A stretch of DNA of 64,000 nucleotides, taken from NCBI RefSeq assembly GCF_050003625.1, contig NC_134398.1, positions 60,039,641 to 60,103,640 on the forward strand, written 5' to 3'. The notes beneath the pieces are model-generated. The model had not been told where the DNA came from. It did not search any database and worked only from the letters and a program-made list of their open reading frames with translations. Positions within the stretch are counted from its first letter, which is position 1; the number at the start of each line of letters is the position of its first letter. Position numbers and translations under genes: made by a program. The DNA comes from Haematobia irritans. Its lineage: Eukaryota; Arthropoda; Insecta; Diptera; Muscidae. Positions 9,677 through 20,235 of this stretch are shown here, piece by piece.

Positions 9677-10252
9677 CAAAGATTATAGAAGAGGAAGATG
9701 GGAGATTGGCTACTGAGCACATCAAACCATTTACCACATTAGTTTAATACTCGAACCAAACGCGTATACGACAAGTATTGACATAGCATTAAAATGCAAA
9801 TAAAAAGAAATTAAGAGCACGAAATAAATGTCCATAAAGGGGACAATTTAATTTTTTTTGTTGTTGCCTAAAATTTAACATTGTTTCATTAACCCCCATT
9901 TTCATGAAACTCCGTTAGTGCTCCGTTAGCTAACGAACTTTTAAACCGTACCATGGATATATCTGTCATCTTGCCCATATATTCCACATGCCAGTTAGAA
10001 ATGTAACTGCTGAAAATTTTTCAATTAAAGTTAACCGGAGAGAAGATATTTGCAATTTACTTTCTATTAACTGGCAGTTAAAGCCTAACGGAGCTACAAG
10101 AAAATGGCCGTAAGAAAATTAAATTTTTCATTTAAAAAATAAAAACGAAAAACAACTAAAAGATTACAAACATGTATTAAACTAATCTGGTAAATGCAAC
10201 ATTTGGTATGACGCAAGCCAATCTCCCATCTTCCTCAAATCTATAATCTTTG
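9677..10252. mobile_element. hAT-type MITE, 576 bp
   Basis: It begins CAAAGATTATAGAAGAGG and ends with the inverted match CCTCAAATCTATAATCTTTG. The 8-bp target duplication ACCACCTG (9669-9676 and 10253-10260) and CA..TG ends fit the hAT superfamily. Non-coding. It carries a further MITE-like segment at 9893-10106. Confidence 0.85.
9893..10106. mobile_element. ~215-bp MITE also present at 30928-31147
   Basis: Inverted ends CCATTTTCATGAAACTCCGT and, reversed, CCATTTTCTTGTAGCTCCGT. The interior TTAACCGGAGAGAAGATATT is shared almost unchanged with the copy inserted in the LINE RNase H domain. Superfamily not determined. Confidence 0.7.
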
Positions 10253-11161
10253 ACCACCTGCTCGTTGTTGGCGGCGTACCACTCCATGGCCTTTTTACCG
10301 AAATGGCAAGATGCCAAATCCGGCCAAAACAGTACGGAACAACCGTGTTTCTTCAGGAAAGGCAGCAGACGTTTATTCAAACACTCTTTCACGTAAGTTT
10401 CTTGGTTGACAGTCCCGGGAGCTATGAAAATGCTGCTTTTCAAGCCACAGGTACAGATGGCTTGCCAAACCAAATACTTCTTTGCGAACTTTGACAGTTT
10501 TATGTGCTTGAAAATATCTGCTACCTTTCCCCTTCCTTTTGCCGTATAAAACTCCTGTCCCGGAAGCTGCTTGTAGTCGGCTTTGATGTAGGTTTCGTCG
10601 TCCATTACCACGCAGTCAAACTTCGTCAGCATCGTCGTGTACAGCCTCCGGGATCGCGCTTTGGCCATAGTATTTTGTTTATCATCGCGATTTGGAGTCA
10701 CTACCTTCTTTTAAGTCGATAGTCCGGCTCGTTTTTTGGCTCGATGCACGGTTGTAGACGATACACCCAGCTTATTTGCGGCATCTCGGAGAGAGAGGCA
10801 ACTCTCTTTGTCGTCTCAGCGGCTTCCGGTTTTCGATTTCCCCCCGATCCAGACTTCCTGGCTGTCGACAAACGTTCCCCAAACACTTTAATTACATTTG
10901 TAACGGTTGATTTGGCAACTTTTAGCGATTTTGCCAGCTTTGCGTGCGAGTAGCTCGGATTTTCGCGATGCGCGAACAAAATTTTGATACGCTACTCTTC
11001 TTGCTTGGACGGCATTTTGACAACTGAAGAGTGAATTCCAAAATCAAAATAGGAGCAACATTCTACACACACACACACCTTCAAAATGAGGGGTGTTCAT
11101 GCAAAATTGAAAGAAATACGTCAAGTTTATATTGACCAAATTTTGACCGTATCACCCTTTA

Positions 11162-11395
11162 TGTTAAGGTGGGTACTATGTTCGGGTTTCGAGTTGAAAA
11201 TCGCTTTATTTTCGCTATTACTTTTCCTGAAATAATCAAAATTATAAATGAAAACAAACATATTCCAGTAAAGTCTTGCCGAAATCTATAGGAACAAGAA
11301 ACTGCGCATCAACTGAGTTTATTTATCTGATTTATATTGAACTGGTGTAATAAAGTAACCGCGAAAAGCGAACATAGTACTGATCTTTAAGTAAA
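11162..11395. mobile_element. Palindromic MITE, ~230 bp
   Basis: The end AAGGTGGGTACTATGTTCG pairs with CGAACATAGTACTGATCTT on the far side. A related element with ends GGTGGGTATTAAGTTC lies at 37425-37650, and a half-copy (GCGGGCATTAAGTTCGAGTT) is at 13600-13620. Confidence 0.6.
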
Positions 11396-12470
11396 ATTCG
11401 TATTTCAAAAGACAAGAAAACTTTGGCCTCACGACAATATTTTTTTCGGTGCATATAGAAATTTACAAAATATTTGTGACGAATACTAAATTCTAGAAAA
11501 TCTAACTATTCTGTTTTTCAAATCCTTCCTGTCTGCGTGGGTCGCTTTGGAAATTTCTTTAAACGAAGTATGGCAACACAAATGCGCATTTTGCCATAAG
11601 AGACATCTACACAATATTGTGTGAACTCTTAGATATTGGTAGGCCATCTTGTGATATAAGTGCCTTTTTGATTTTACTGCAATGCAAAACTTAGTGCAGA
11701 CTTAAACCTCTACAAGATAAAATTCGTTTAATGGCCCCATTAGATAAATTTCATATATTTTGCTTTTCCTCGAACACATAATATGACAACAGATGAAATT
11801 GGTTGACGGCCGAAACCTAAATTTTAAGCTCATCCGAAATTAATGTTCTGCCGCAACCGAACATTCAATATTTTTGTTCAAGTGGCCTGTAAACTGAACT
11901 ACTCTTGCAAAATGTTTATGAAGCAAATATAACAGAGTTTGGCAGGGTACACACGAAGATATCCTATACAAGATTAAAATGCGCACTGTATATTTTAAGA
12001 TACATCCAGAAATTGTAACGTCTCAAAATTTTCACCGAATCATGCCGCTATTTCTAAAAATGTGTTTTTCCGGAAAATTTGTTGTACTTCTGAGTAATCT
12101 GCAATCAAAATGAAAAATCAAATTTTGACCAAAAATTTAAAAAACTACACATTGGAAGTTATATAATTTACCAGAAATGAAAGTAATGTTGGTAAAAAAA
12201 TATGTAGTGTAAAAATATTCTCTCTATTATCCACTAAAATCAAGTTATTTATTTGTAAATAAAAACTTAGTTTAATGCGCACTGTAATTTTTAACCACAG
12301 TTAAAAAAAAAAACAATCACATAAATTTTTTTGAAAAAAAATGTGGTATGCAGATGCTCTTTATTTACCATTTTGCATATTATATATTTTAACGGAAGAA
12401 TCGGTGATGTTGTGGATTTACGAGTTAAGTATCATGCGGGATGGATGAACTAACAGGACTTAATTGATTT
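11396..12470. other. Unassigned intergenic sequence
   Basis: About 1.1 kb with no frame above background, no recognised element termini and no tandem structure. It may be unique DNA or very old repeats. Confidence 0.4.
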
Positions 12471-12472
12471 TA

Positions 12473-12750
12473 CACTGATAAAAATATTTACGTGGTATTA
12501 AAGATTACATAACCTAAATTTAAGGAAGCACAATTTACTCAATATTAAGGACAATTGATTTTAATATAATGAAATTTTAATTAAAAGCAATTTTATAACC
12601 TTTGCTTCAATTAATGATATTATAATCTAGTATGATTCTCTACAAATTTCCTTATTTTAAACCAGCCGCATCTTTGGCTCGGAATCAATACCAGAATCCT
12701 TAAGGGCAGGTCAAAATCTTTGGATCCAAGTAAACTTTTTTTCAGTTTAT
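12473..12750 (+). mobile_element. MITE family B, internally deleted
   Basis: Starts after TA with CACTGATAAAAATATTTACG and contains CGCATCTTTGGCTCGGAATC and TTGGATCCAAGTAAAC near the end. It is about half the length of the 597-bp copy, consistent with an internal deletion. Family B-like sequence continues on both sides of the next element (12751-12823 and 14573-14655). Confidence 0.6.
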
Positions 12751-12825
12751 AGTTGGATTTTATTCGACAGTTGAACAGAATAAGATGTTCCTAATTTTAA
12801 TTGTATATGGCCAGTTAGCATCCTA

Positions 12826-14570
12826 CACTGTTAGAAAAATATGTTTTTCATATGTTCCGATATAAACAAAATGTGTTTCGGGCACAATTTTTAAACACAA
12901 TATATTTAAGTGCAAACATGTAATGTTCCTAAACTAACACTAAATGTTTGGGACACGTATTTTAATATGTTAGAATATATCATGTTTGGGGCATGAATGT
13001 TTCATAAAAATCATATGTGTGAATGCAAACATATATAAATTTACAAATTTCGACTAAACATACATATGTTGTGATATTTTATTCAAAGCGACAGAGAGAG
13101 TATAGAGAAATAAATAGAGATGGAAACTGGAAGAGTTGACAAAAGATATCAACATAACACAGCGAAAGAATCAAAAGAGAACAATTTCTGTGAAACCGAT
13201 TGTATGTTGTTTCGGAAAACTGTTTTATGATAAGGCCAAAAATTTGATATGCTTAAGTCTAAATATTATTTAATTTGAATAAAGAGAATAGACATTCGGA
13301 ACCAAGAGAATAGACATTTGAAAAAAAAAAACAGCATATGTTTTCGCCTTGAGAGCAGCATTTTATGAATGTGTGGACATGTGGTTTGTTTATCATTTTG
13401 GCATTATGGACACAATTTTTTTCTTGGTTCATAAAAATAACGAAAGGGCACTATACTCTTTTTAGAGTTGGGACAGTAAAATGAAATAAGGAGGAAATAG
13501 TGAAAAATTACACAGTAAAATGTGTAAAAACAAAGTTTAGTTCCTCTTTATTAATAAGTAGTCCACGAGGAGTTGACGGACACCTTCAAATATAAAAGCG
13601 GGCATTAAGTTCGAGTTTTGCAGCTAAAACAATTTAAAAAGTTTTTTTCTTTAAAATGAATTACTAAAGAAAAATAAAAGGCATTATACAGCGATGGTGT
13701 TAAATGCTAGTAAAAAACTGTTCACGCCTAACTAAATTTATTATATTATATTTTATAAAATTATTTATGTATGTTTATACTCGACTCCACGTTCTTCTTT
13801 TGTTAGAGTTTTTGAATTCCTTCCAAATTTTAAAGTTTTGTACCAAAAACAGTTTTTTGTCACAAAATTGTTATTTTTGCAATAAAACAATAATATTTTA
13901 TCAAAAAATCAGTCAATTTCGTTTATATCAAGTACTGTTACTGACTTTAAATCTTTAATAACCCACATTTCGAAGTTTCATTATAAAAATTTTAAAAAAG
14001 TGTTCGGTCGGAGCAGGGATTTAACCCACGACCCTTTGCATGCAAGGCAGAAATGCTAACCACTGCTCCACGTGGCAAACAAATGTATGTTTCTGTTAAA
14101 TAATGTTGTTTGCATGGGCTCGTGGGCGCTGCAAACTATGCTATATAAATATAACGTATAACGGTAATTATCTGCTGGTGACTATAACAGCTACGTAGTC
14201 CAGTGGATAGTGTGTTGGCTTACAAACTGTATGGTCCTCGGTTCGATTCTCCATGCAGGCGAAAGGTAAAATTTAAAAAAATTATAAAAGTGAATAATTT
14301 CTTCAACATTATTTGTATTACAGAAAAAGGTGCCAAGAACTAAAATATTTTGTGGAAGTGAAAATTACGAGTATGTTAGGGAATGAGCACAATCGTATTT
14401 GGGAAAAATTCTTCCAAGCATATAATATTTTTGGGCTCAAAATGCTTCTAAACATATAATATGTTCACATAAAACTAACATATTAATGTTTCAGCAGTAT
14501 CCAATAATATATGTGCTTCCTGCAAAATATGTTTGGAACATATGTTAAAGAAGCGATTTTTTTGAGGGTG
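12826..14570. mobile_element. MITE family C copy with a tRNA-bearing insertion
   Basis: Flanked by TA (12824-12825 and 14571-14572). It starts CACTGTTAGAAAAATATG and ends GAAGCGATTTTTTTGAGGGTG. The interior repeats ATATGTT/AACATAT words (ATAATGTTCCTAAACTA and similar). Uninterrupted or differently interrupted copies lie at 40521-40936 and 33288-33830. The extra length here comes from the insertion at about 13.7-14.37 kb and unassigned sequence. Confidence 0.65.
13700..14370. mobile_element. Element with two divergent tRNA-like modules, copy T1
   Basis: Minus-strand tRNA-like block at about 13998-14075 (degraded B box GGGTTAAATCCC) and plus-strand block at about 14186-14265, with A-box-like TAGTCCAGTGG (14196-14206) and B box GGTTCGATTCT (14240-14250). 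The order and spacing match the full copy at 41207-42130 in reverse orientation. Exact ends were not resolved. Confidence 0.65.
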
Positions 14571-14820
14571 TATAAACCGTGTTCAGTTAAATCAATATCA
14601 AAAGCTTTAAGGGAAAGTTAACATCTTTGGATCCAGGTAAACTTTGTTTTGAATGTTCTATTGCTACCAGCTTTACCTATCTAGCCTTAAATCCAGACTT
14701 TTCAAAACATCTCATTTATCGATCTCATTTATCGAATTTTCATTTTCTTTATGCGATATAATAACAAACTTCTTGAAAAATTCAAATTATGACAGATACT
14801 TGAAAGCACAAAATATTTTC

Positions 14821-15081
14821 TTAACCCTAGACAGTCATCCTTCAACAAAATGACGACGCGTAATTTCATTTTTGATCTAAAATGAGAAATGATAAATTTA
14901 AGTTATACTAATTCAACCGTATTATGATTTTTTTATGCTAATTAAAAACATATTGAATAAGAAACTTAACTCAATTTTGGTTCTCATTTTTGCTCATGAT
15001 GCAAATTATGGCGTTTTAAAATAGGTCGTAGTCAAACTGACGAAGGATGTACAAAACATAAGGATGACTTTCCAGGGTTAA
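14821..15081. mobile_element. piggyBac-type MITE with TTAA target
   Basis: The left end TTAACCCTAGACAGTCATCC and the right end, read in reverse, TTAACCCTGGAAAGTCATCC, together with TTAA at both borders (14821-14824 and 15078-15081), match the piggyBac end signature (TTAACCCTAG). About 253 bp between the TTAA sites; no coding sequence. Confidence 0.8.
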
Positions 15082-15132
15082 TTACAAAAACAACTTTGAA
15101 TCAAAGATGCAAAATCCTCAAAATTTGTCCTA

Positions 15133-15530
15133 CACGCAAAGAAAACAAAAACGTTTGGAAAACGGGTACCGAGAACGTTTTTCTTTTGTTAAAGTTTACA
15201 GTTTCATAGTATTTAAATTTAATATAGTAGTATGTAATGAACATATCTGGAATATATGTAAAACAAAAAAAAACCTTTTTGGTGTTCGATCGAAGCAGGG
15301 ATCGAAGCCAGTATGCAAGGCGGACGTACCAACCACTGCTCCACGGTTCCCAACTAAATGTATGTTTCTGTTAAATAAAATTTGTTTAATCGGCTCGTGG
15401 GCGCTGCAAGCTATGCTATATAAACATAACTTATAACGATAACTGTCTATTGACGACAATAACAGCTACGTTGCCCAGTGGATAGTGTGTTGGCTTACAA
15501 ATTGCATGGTCCGCGGTTCGATTAAATTTT
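15133..15530. mobile_element. Divergent tRNA-like element, truncated copy T2
   Basis: Starts after TA with CACGCAAAGAAAACAAAAAC, the reverse of the right end of the 41-kb copy. The minus-strand tRNA-like block is at 15283-15350 (box GGATCGAAGCC) and the plus-strand one at about 15465-15525 (CCCAGTGGATAG, GCGGTTCGATT). The copy breaks off just after the second B box. Confidence 0.7.
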
Positions 15531-15810
15531 CAATGTTAACGACACAAAAGCAAGAGAACTAAGCAAGAAAAATTTATACGGTAAAATTCAACATATGCTG
15601 CAAAGCCTCTTGAATAGTTACAAATAAGTTTTCGTTTTATTTTGCCCATTTTTGTAGTCATAAGGTGTGTTTTACTAAAAGCTTTCTTATTAAACTATTT
15701 TAACTAAAATTTCTTTATTTCAAAGACAAATGCATTCTTTTTTATCATATATTTACTGTATAATTAAAATAAACAATAAATAAATATATAAAACTATTCG
15801 TCTTCATATC
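15531..15810. other. Flank of the Foldback insertion
   Basis: AT-rich sequence with no recognised features, immediately left of the 9-bp target duplication. Confidence 0.4.
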
Positions 15811-15819
15811 GAGTTTTGC
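15811..15819. repeat. Left 9-bp target site duplication
   Basis: GAGTTTTGC, repeated exactly at 26425-26433 directly outside the other end of the element. A 9-bp duplication is the hallmark of Mutator-like (MULE) and Foldback insertions. Confidence 0.95.
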
Positions 15820-17046
15820 ATGTCCAAGAAAGTAGAATTGCCATTTTCGAATTTCGAAAATTTGAAAGTTGTGCTGGATTGTGCTAGGTTTGTGCCGATT
15901 TGTGCTGCAATTTGTTTTTTTTAATTTTATCAAATAGCCGAGATATTTCGAAAAAACTTTTTTCAACAAAATTTTTGCCAGAATCGCCATTTTCGAAATT
16001 CGACATTTTGACAGTTGTGCTGAGTTGTGCTAGCCGAGTACATTATTGTGCCGTTTAAATAAAAATTCTATCTCTTATAGTTTTCGAGAAATTCTAAAAT
16101 TTCGAAAAATTTCCAGAATCGCCATTTTCGAATTTCGAAAATTTTAATATTGTATTAAACCGTTATCGACTTGTGCTAAGTTGTGCCGTTGAGATCACCT
16201 TTCTATCTCAAGCCGTTTCCGAGAAACAGCCAAATTAAATTTTTAAAAAAAGTTCAAAAATATGTGTTTGAAAAACGCCAAAATTTAAATTTTCGAATTT
16301 CAAAAAACTGAATGTTGTGCCAATTTGTGCTAGTTCAGTACTCATTTGTGCCGTTCGAATCAACTTTCTATCTCAAACCGTTTTGGAGATATTCGCAAAA
16401 ACTTTTTTTAAAAAATGCCAATTTATGATTGAAAATAGTCAAAATTTAAAATTTTCGAATTTCAAAAAACTGAACGTTGTGCCAATTTGTGTTAGGTTAG
16501 TACTCATTTGTGCCGTTTGAATCAACTTTCCATCTCAAACCGTTTTGGAGATATTCGCAAAAACTTTTTTTAAAAAATGCCAATTTATGATTGAAAATAG
16601 TCAAAATTTAAAATTTTCGAATTTCAAAAAACTGAACGTTGTGCCAATTTGTGCTAGGTTAGTACTCATTTGTGCCGTTTGAATCAACTTTTCATCTCAA
16701 ACCGTTTTGGAGATATTCGCAAAAACTTTTTTTAAAAAATGCCAATTTATGATTGAAAATAGTCAAAATTTAAAATTTTCGAATTTCAAAAAACTGAACG
16801 TTGTGCCAATTTGTGCTAGGTTAGTACTCATTTGTGCCGTTTGAATCAACTTTTCATCTCAAACCGTTTTGGAGATATTCGCAAAAACTTTTTTTAACAA
16901 ATGCCAATTTATGCCAAAATAGTCAAAATTTAAAATTTTCGAATTTCAAAAAACTGAACGTTGTGCCAATTTGTGCTAGGTTAGTACTCATTTGTGCCGT
17001 TTGAATCAACTTTCTATCTCAAACCGTTTTGGAGATATTCGCAAAT
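15820..17046. repeat. Left inverted arm (~1.23 kb) with 5 tandem units
   Basis: Single-copy terminus 15820 to about 16300, then five units recognised by TTAGTACTCATTTGTGCCG (or TCAGTACTCATTTGTG in the outermost). Successive TGAACGTTGTGCC landmarks lie at 16471, 16633, 16795 and 16955, giving spacings of 162, 162 and 160 bp. The array stops at about 17046 with TTTTGGAGATATTCGCAAA, next to the 3' side of the transposase gene. Confidence 0.92.
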
Positions 17047-17206
17047 TTTTTCTAAAAAATAGCAACTTGGCTTTGTATTCAGTTTCCAAGTTTTATAAGG
17101 CTTGAATGTATTGATATCCCAATGGGTCCCATAAAAAGACTATTCATTAATTTGAATGTATTTATTTTAATAATAAGCTTAAACCTCTATATTACGATGG
17201 TCAACA

Positions 17207-20065
17207 TCACAAGTCTTCAAGCTTTGTATAAAATATAATTTGAGGATCAACTAGTGTGTTAATATTAACACCAGTTGGAGATTTTTCTGATGATAAGTCA
17301 TCGTATTCCAACCAGTGGTGATTTTTTCGCACATAGCCAGTGTAGTGTCCAATCGATGTAGTGCTGTAATTGCCTCTGTAGCCGACGAATCCCGCAATCT
17401 TGTACTTAGGGCCCCCACAAATTTGTATTTCGGTGGGTATATCACAAACTTTTAGCCGGTTATCCAAACCAATATCGACACTAACTAGAAGATGGGGACT
17501 GTAGTAGCAGTTGCATAGCATGTCCTGGCTGCAACATCTTTTGACTCTATTTGTGAAGTCCAATGCCTCCGCAAGATGTTTTATTCCTCTCTGTTTTATG
17601 ATGTCGAGATGAATCCGAGTATCTACAAACACATCTGTCTTCGAAGAGTTGCATATTTGACATTGATACATGACGACATAGCTAGGTGCTCCGGAGAGTA
17701 GTTCCTTTGCCAAATCGGTGATGTTACACTCGCAACTAATGTTTTCCATGGTGCACGTTGATTTGTAATTGTTAGTGAATTTCGAAATTCTTCTTTGAGC
17801 AGTCCGCATTGATCGGAGTATAGATGCTCGCTCACGAAATAGTTTTGCACAAAGCCTTTCCTTCAAGAACATCCTGGCACAGCTAAACAAAGGAATGTCC
17901 ACGTTTTGTAATTGTTCAGCATACGAAGACTCGTTCACCAGTGCAATACACACAATCTCAAAAAAGCTATCGAATGCACATGTGTTAGACAAAGACACAG
18001 AACATCCCTTTAGCTTCACATTTGGACAACGGGATCCGTTTGGAATAACAGGGAGGTAGGTTCCTTTATCTTTCGTAGATGGTTCAAATTCTGGATATTT
18101 TTCACCATACCGTGCCCGCTTTATTTTAACCTTTTTGGATTTCTCTGATTGGAATCGTTTGAAGTCGGATACTACTTCTATTTCACTCTCAGAATCAGGA
18201 GAATCATCCGGCAAAACTGCAAATTCTGCTTCATTTGTATTTCTTTTGTTGTTTTTCTTCCGCCAATCTAACTCCAAAGAAAGTTCATTCTCAATATTTA
18301 CATTTTTTTGAATTCGCTTAGGTTGTGATGGGCTTGTTTTTGATGTATTCTCCAATATTATTTTCCCTTCGATGTCGGTAGATTTTGCTATATAATCGAC
18401 GTCTCCATCTTTGTTTAATTTGAAGCACCCGGTTGTAGACTCATACAACGTTTTTTGAATTTCACGTATGTGTATTGCGGCGAATTTATCCACACGAAGC
18501 GGAAGACCTACCGCCCGAAACTGCCTGTGCTTCAGATCGTTAAAATAGGATTCCACGGGTGCAGACGTTGCATTTACTCTTCCTTCTCCACGAAGACCAC
18601 GCATAATTTCGGTAAATATTGGAAAATACATCATTAATTTTTTTAACTTCACAGCGAAGTCGGGAAGCATATATCCATTAAGGTCATCGTCGATATCCAT
18701 ATACTCCCTTTTGGCGTTTTCAGCAACTTCGTTGTATGTGTTATTCACATAGGTCTGAATACTTGAATATGGTTCTTCTTCTATATGATGTTCTTCGACT
18801 TCTGAGTCCTCCAGTTCAGAAGAATATAATTGGTCATCAAAATTAAGTTCTGGACTTCCCTTTATTTTGGACCTCAAGTACTCTTTGGCTTCAAATGCCG
18901 GACTTCCTTTTTCGCCACTTTTGTGCAATGCCAATTTCAAAATTGAAATGAACATTTTATGCATCTCTGAAAAATCACTTTGGGTCCTCAAAATACATAA
19001 AGAACGCATGTACATTGCTCTTACTCCAGTCTGGTGTTGGGAATAGCACTTCCACCGAGCAATTATGTTCGTAAAATGACACACATCTAAACGTAAAATA
19101 CAAGAGGGAAATGTTTTATTATTACCGCAAATAATATCGAAGCACCAATCTAGATAGTGGTGCAAACTATTTGCATTCGAGAAGACGCGCGATGCCGCAC
19201 CTAGTAATGCTTTATCGAAGTCGCAAATAAATTCTTTCGGTACCGTTATGTTTCTCGTTTCATTTTGGCATTTTCTTAGAAATTCTAAGAACCAACTTAT
19301 AATCGCAACAGTTGTTTTAACCGTGGTTAGCATTTGACATACCGGTACCGTTTTGTTGTTAATTTGAATGACCGCCTGGAACAGAAATATGTGCGAAGAT
19401 GTTTCTTTGTTTGGTAAAACAATTGATTTTACTACACTGCCCGTTGCGTCCACTATTAAAGATTCGTTAAATTTCGAAAATAGGTACATTTGATCTCTCG
19501 ACCAATAGTGAACAAAAAATGGATCAAGACCGATATTGTGAATTGACGCAGAGTATTTGGTTGTGTATTTTAAATTGTAAATTCCGTCTATTGCATTTGT
19601 ACCCGTTATTCCTAACATTCTATTCATAGCTTCCTGTTTCGCTTTCCCTAGGTTTTCAACTTTAGTCAAATTCGGCGGACTGGTATCTCCAAGCGTTTCA
19701 ATTAACCGGTGAGCTTCGTTTCTTCTATATTGACACGGCAATAAATTTTTCTCTACCAAATTATTACCGATGGCTTTTCGTAAATTGCCTCGAAGCGGTC
19801 TCTTTTTTACGTGATTTACACTACCGTCAAAATCGCTAATACTACAATACATTTTGACAATTTCACCTTCATTAGGCTCTTGAGGAATTCTGCCCAGAAA
19901 TTTGCAGGGACATTCAGGACATTGACCAGATACCGATATATATATTCCCGATTCGGACACTTGAGATTTTTTAAAAATGAATGGGCATGGAATATTTGTT
20001 ACATTATGAATCTCTTCGTAAAGAACATACGTCCATGTATTTTTTTCAACGTTTTTATGGTACGA
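17207..20065 (-). CDS. MULE transposase fused to a USP-like (C19) peptidase domain
   Basis: One uninterrupted frame ends at TGA 17207-17209 and is open upstream to 20065. No in-frame ATG precedes the conserved part, so residues are numbered here from the GTG at 19960 (917 residues). N-terminal Cys-rich segment (CPECPC, 14-19). DDE core: D171 in LIVDATGS, D247/D249 in ICDFDKALLGA, the MULE-type C294-H295 in LDVCHFTNII, and E470 in APVESYFNDLKH. An acidic, then basic, low-complexity linker spans about 375-400 and 585-620. C-terminal domain: Cys box with C661 in SNTCAFDSFF, a finger-like C767-x2-C770 with C809/C810/C816/C818, His box H872 in GHYTGYVRK, and WLEYDD with D887 at the third catalytic position. 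The order and spacing match ubiquitin-specific proteases. DNA cutting and joining is expected for the core; ubiquitin-type cleavage by the C-terminus is inferred. The true start is unsettled (see 19999-20235). Confidence 0.88.
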   Translation of the reverse strand, partial: SYHKNVEKNTWTYVLYEEIHNVTNIPCPFIFKKSQVSESGIYISVSGQCPECPCKFLGRIPQEPNEGEIVKMYCSISDFDGSVNHVKKRPLRGNLRKAIGNNLVEKNLLPCQYRRNEAHRLIETLGDTSPPNLTKVENLGKAKQEAMNRMLGITGTNAIDGIYNLKYTTKYSASIHNIGLDPFFVHYWSRDQMYLFSKFNESLIVDATGSVVKSIVLPNKETSSHIFLFQAVIQINNKTVPVCQMLTTVKTTVAIISWFLEFLRKCQNETRNITVPKEFICDFDKALLGAASRVFSNANSLHHYLDWCFDIICGNNKTFPSCILRLDVCHFTNIIARWKCYSQHQTGVRAMYMRSLCILRTQSDFSEMHKMFISILKLALHKSGEKGSPAFEAKEYLRSKIKGSPELNFDDQLYSSELEDSEVEEHHIEEEPYSSIQTYVNNTYNEVAENAKREYMDIDDDLNGYMLPDFAVKLKKLMMYFPIFTEIMRGLRGEGRVNATSAPVESYFNDLKHRQFRAVGLPLRVDKFAAIHIREIQKTLYESTTGCFKLNKDGDVDYIAKSTDIEGKIILENTSKTSPSQPKRIQKNVNIENELSLELDWRKKNNKRNTNEAEFAVLPDDSPDSESEIEVVSDFKRFQSEKSKKVKIKRARYGEKYPEFEPSTKDKGTYLPVIPNGSRCPNVKLKGCSVSLSNTCAFDSFFEIVCIALVNESSYAEQLQNVDIPLFSCARMFLKERLCAKLFRERASILRSMRTAQRRISKFTNNYKSTCTMENISCECNITDLAKELLSGAPSYVVMYQCQICNSSKTDVFVDTRIHLDIIKQRGIKHLAEALDFTNRVKRCCSQDMLCNCYYSPHLLVSVDIGLDNRLKVCDIPTEIQICGGPKYKIAGFVGYRGNYSTTSIGHYTGYVRKNHHWLEYDDLSSEKSPTGVNINTLVDPQIIFYTKLEDL

Positions 20066-20235
20066 TCACGATTTTTGAAAATATGTAAACTACTTTCTGG
20101 TTTTAAACTAGACCAAATCTCCGTAATGTCTATATTGAATTCAACGATGTTAGATGATGTATCGGATGAACTGTTAACCTCGTTTGATTCGTTGCACGGA
20201 CAGTCAATGTTAAGGATCGATACCAAACGGCACAA
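19999..20235 (-). pseudogene. Probable transposase N-terminus in a shifted frame
   Basis: This frame (..VSILNIDCPCNESNEV.., then SSLHIFKNRDRTIKT) overlaps the start of the main frame. One base more in the A7 run (T7 on the plus strand at 20040-20046) would join the two smoothly just before NTWTYVLYEEIHN. The frame itself has no ATG at its 5' end; it opens into the repeat arm. Either the element has a single-base frameshift, or the assembly miscounted the homopolymer, or an intron is involved. Confidence 0.5.

Larger units (their letters stand above)
9437..11015 (-). pseudogene. DD37E transposase pseudogene, copy 1
   Basis: The ATG is at 11015-11013 (MPSKQEE...). The N-terminal helix-turn-helix region (HAKLAKSLKVAKSTVTNVIK) is followed by a ~25-base deletion that shifts the frame, then a TAC-to-TAA stop in STYKK. 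The catalytic part survives: MDDETYIKADY (first Asp) and WPDLASCHFGKKA (second Asp). The C-terminal block with ELGPIEKYW (catalytic Glu) lies beyond the hAT MITE at 9677-10252. Counting from the second Asp to the Glu across the insertion gives 37 intervening residues, the DD37E signature of the mosquito-type clade. Inactivated by at least three lesions. Confidence 0.9.
9310..11159 (-). mobile_element. DD37E mariner-like element, copy 1 (disrupted)
   Basis: Bounded by inverted repeats beginning AAGGGTGATACGGTCAAAAT and flanked by TA (9308-9309, 11160-11161). The same ends bound 38823-40128. Without the 576-bp hAT-type insertion (plus 8-bp duplication) this copy would be about 1.27 kb. A short CA run lies near 11070, just inside the right end. 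Confidence 0.92.

Noticed and set aside
16317..16520. Open frame in the left arm (and its mirror at 25727-25933)
   Set aside because: A 162-bp unit is 54 codons, so any frame open in one unit stays open in the next; other unit lengths break it and nothing conserved is encoded.
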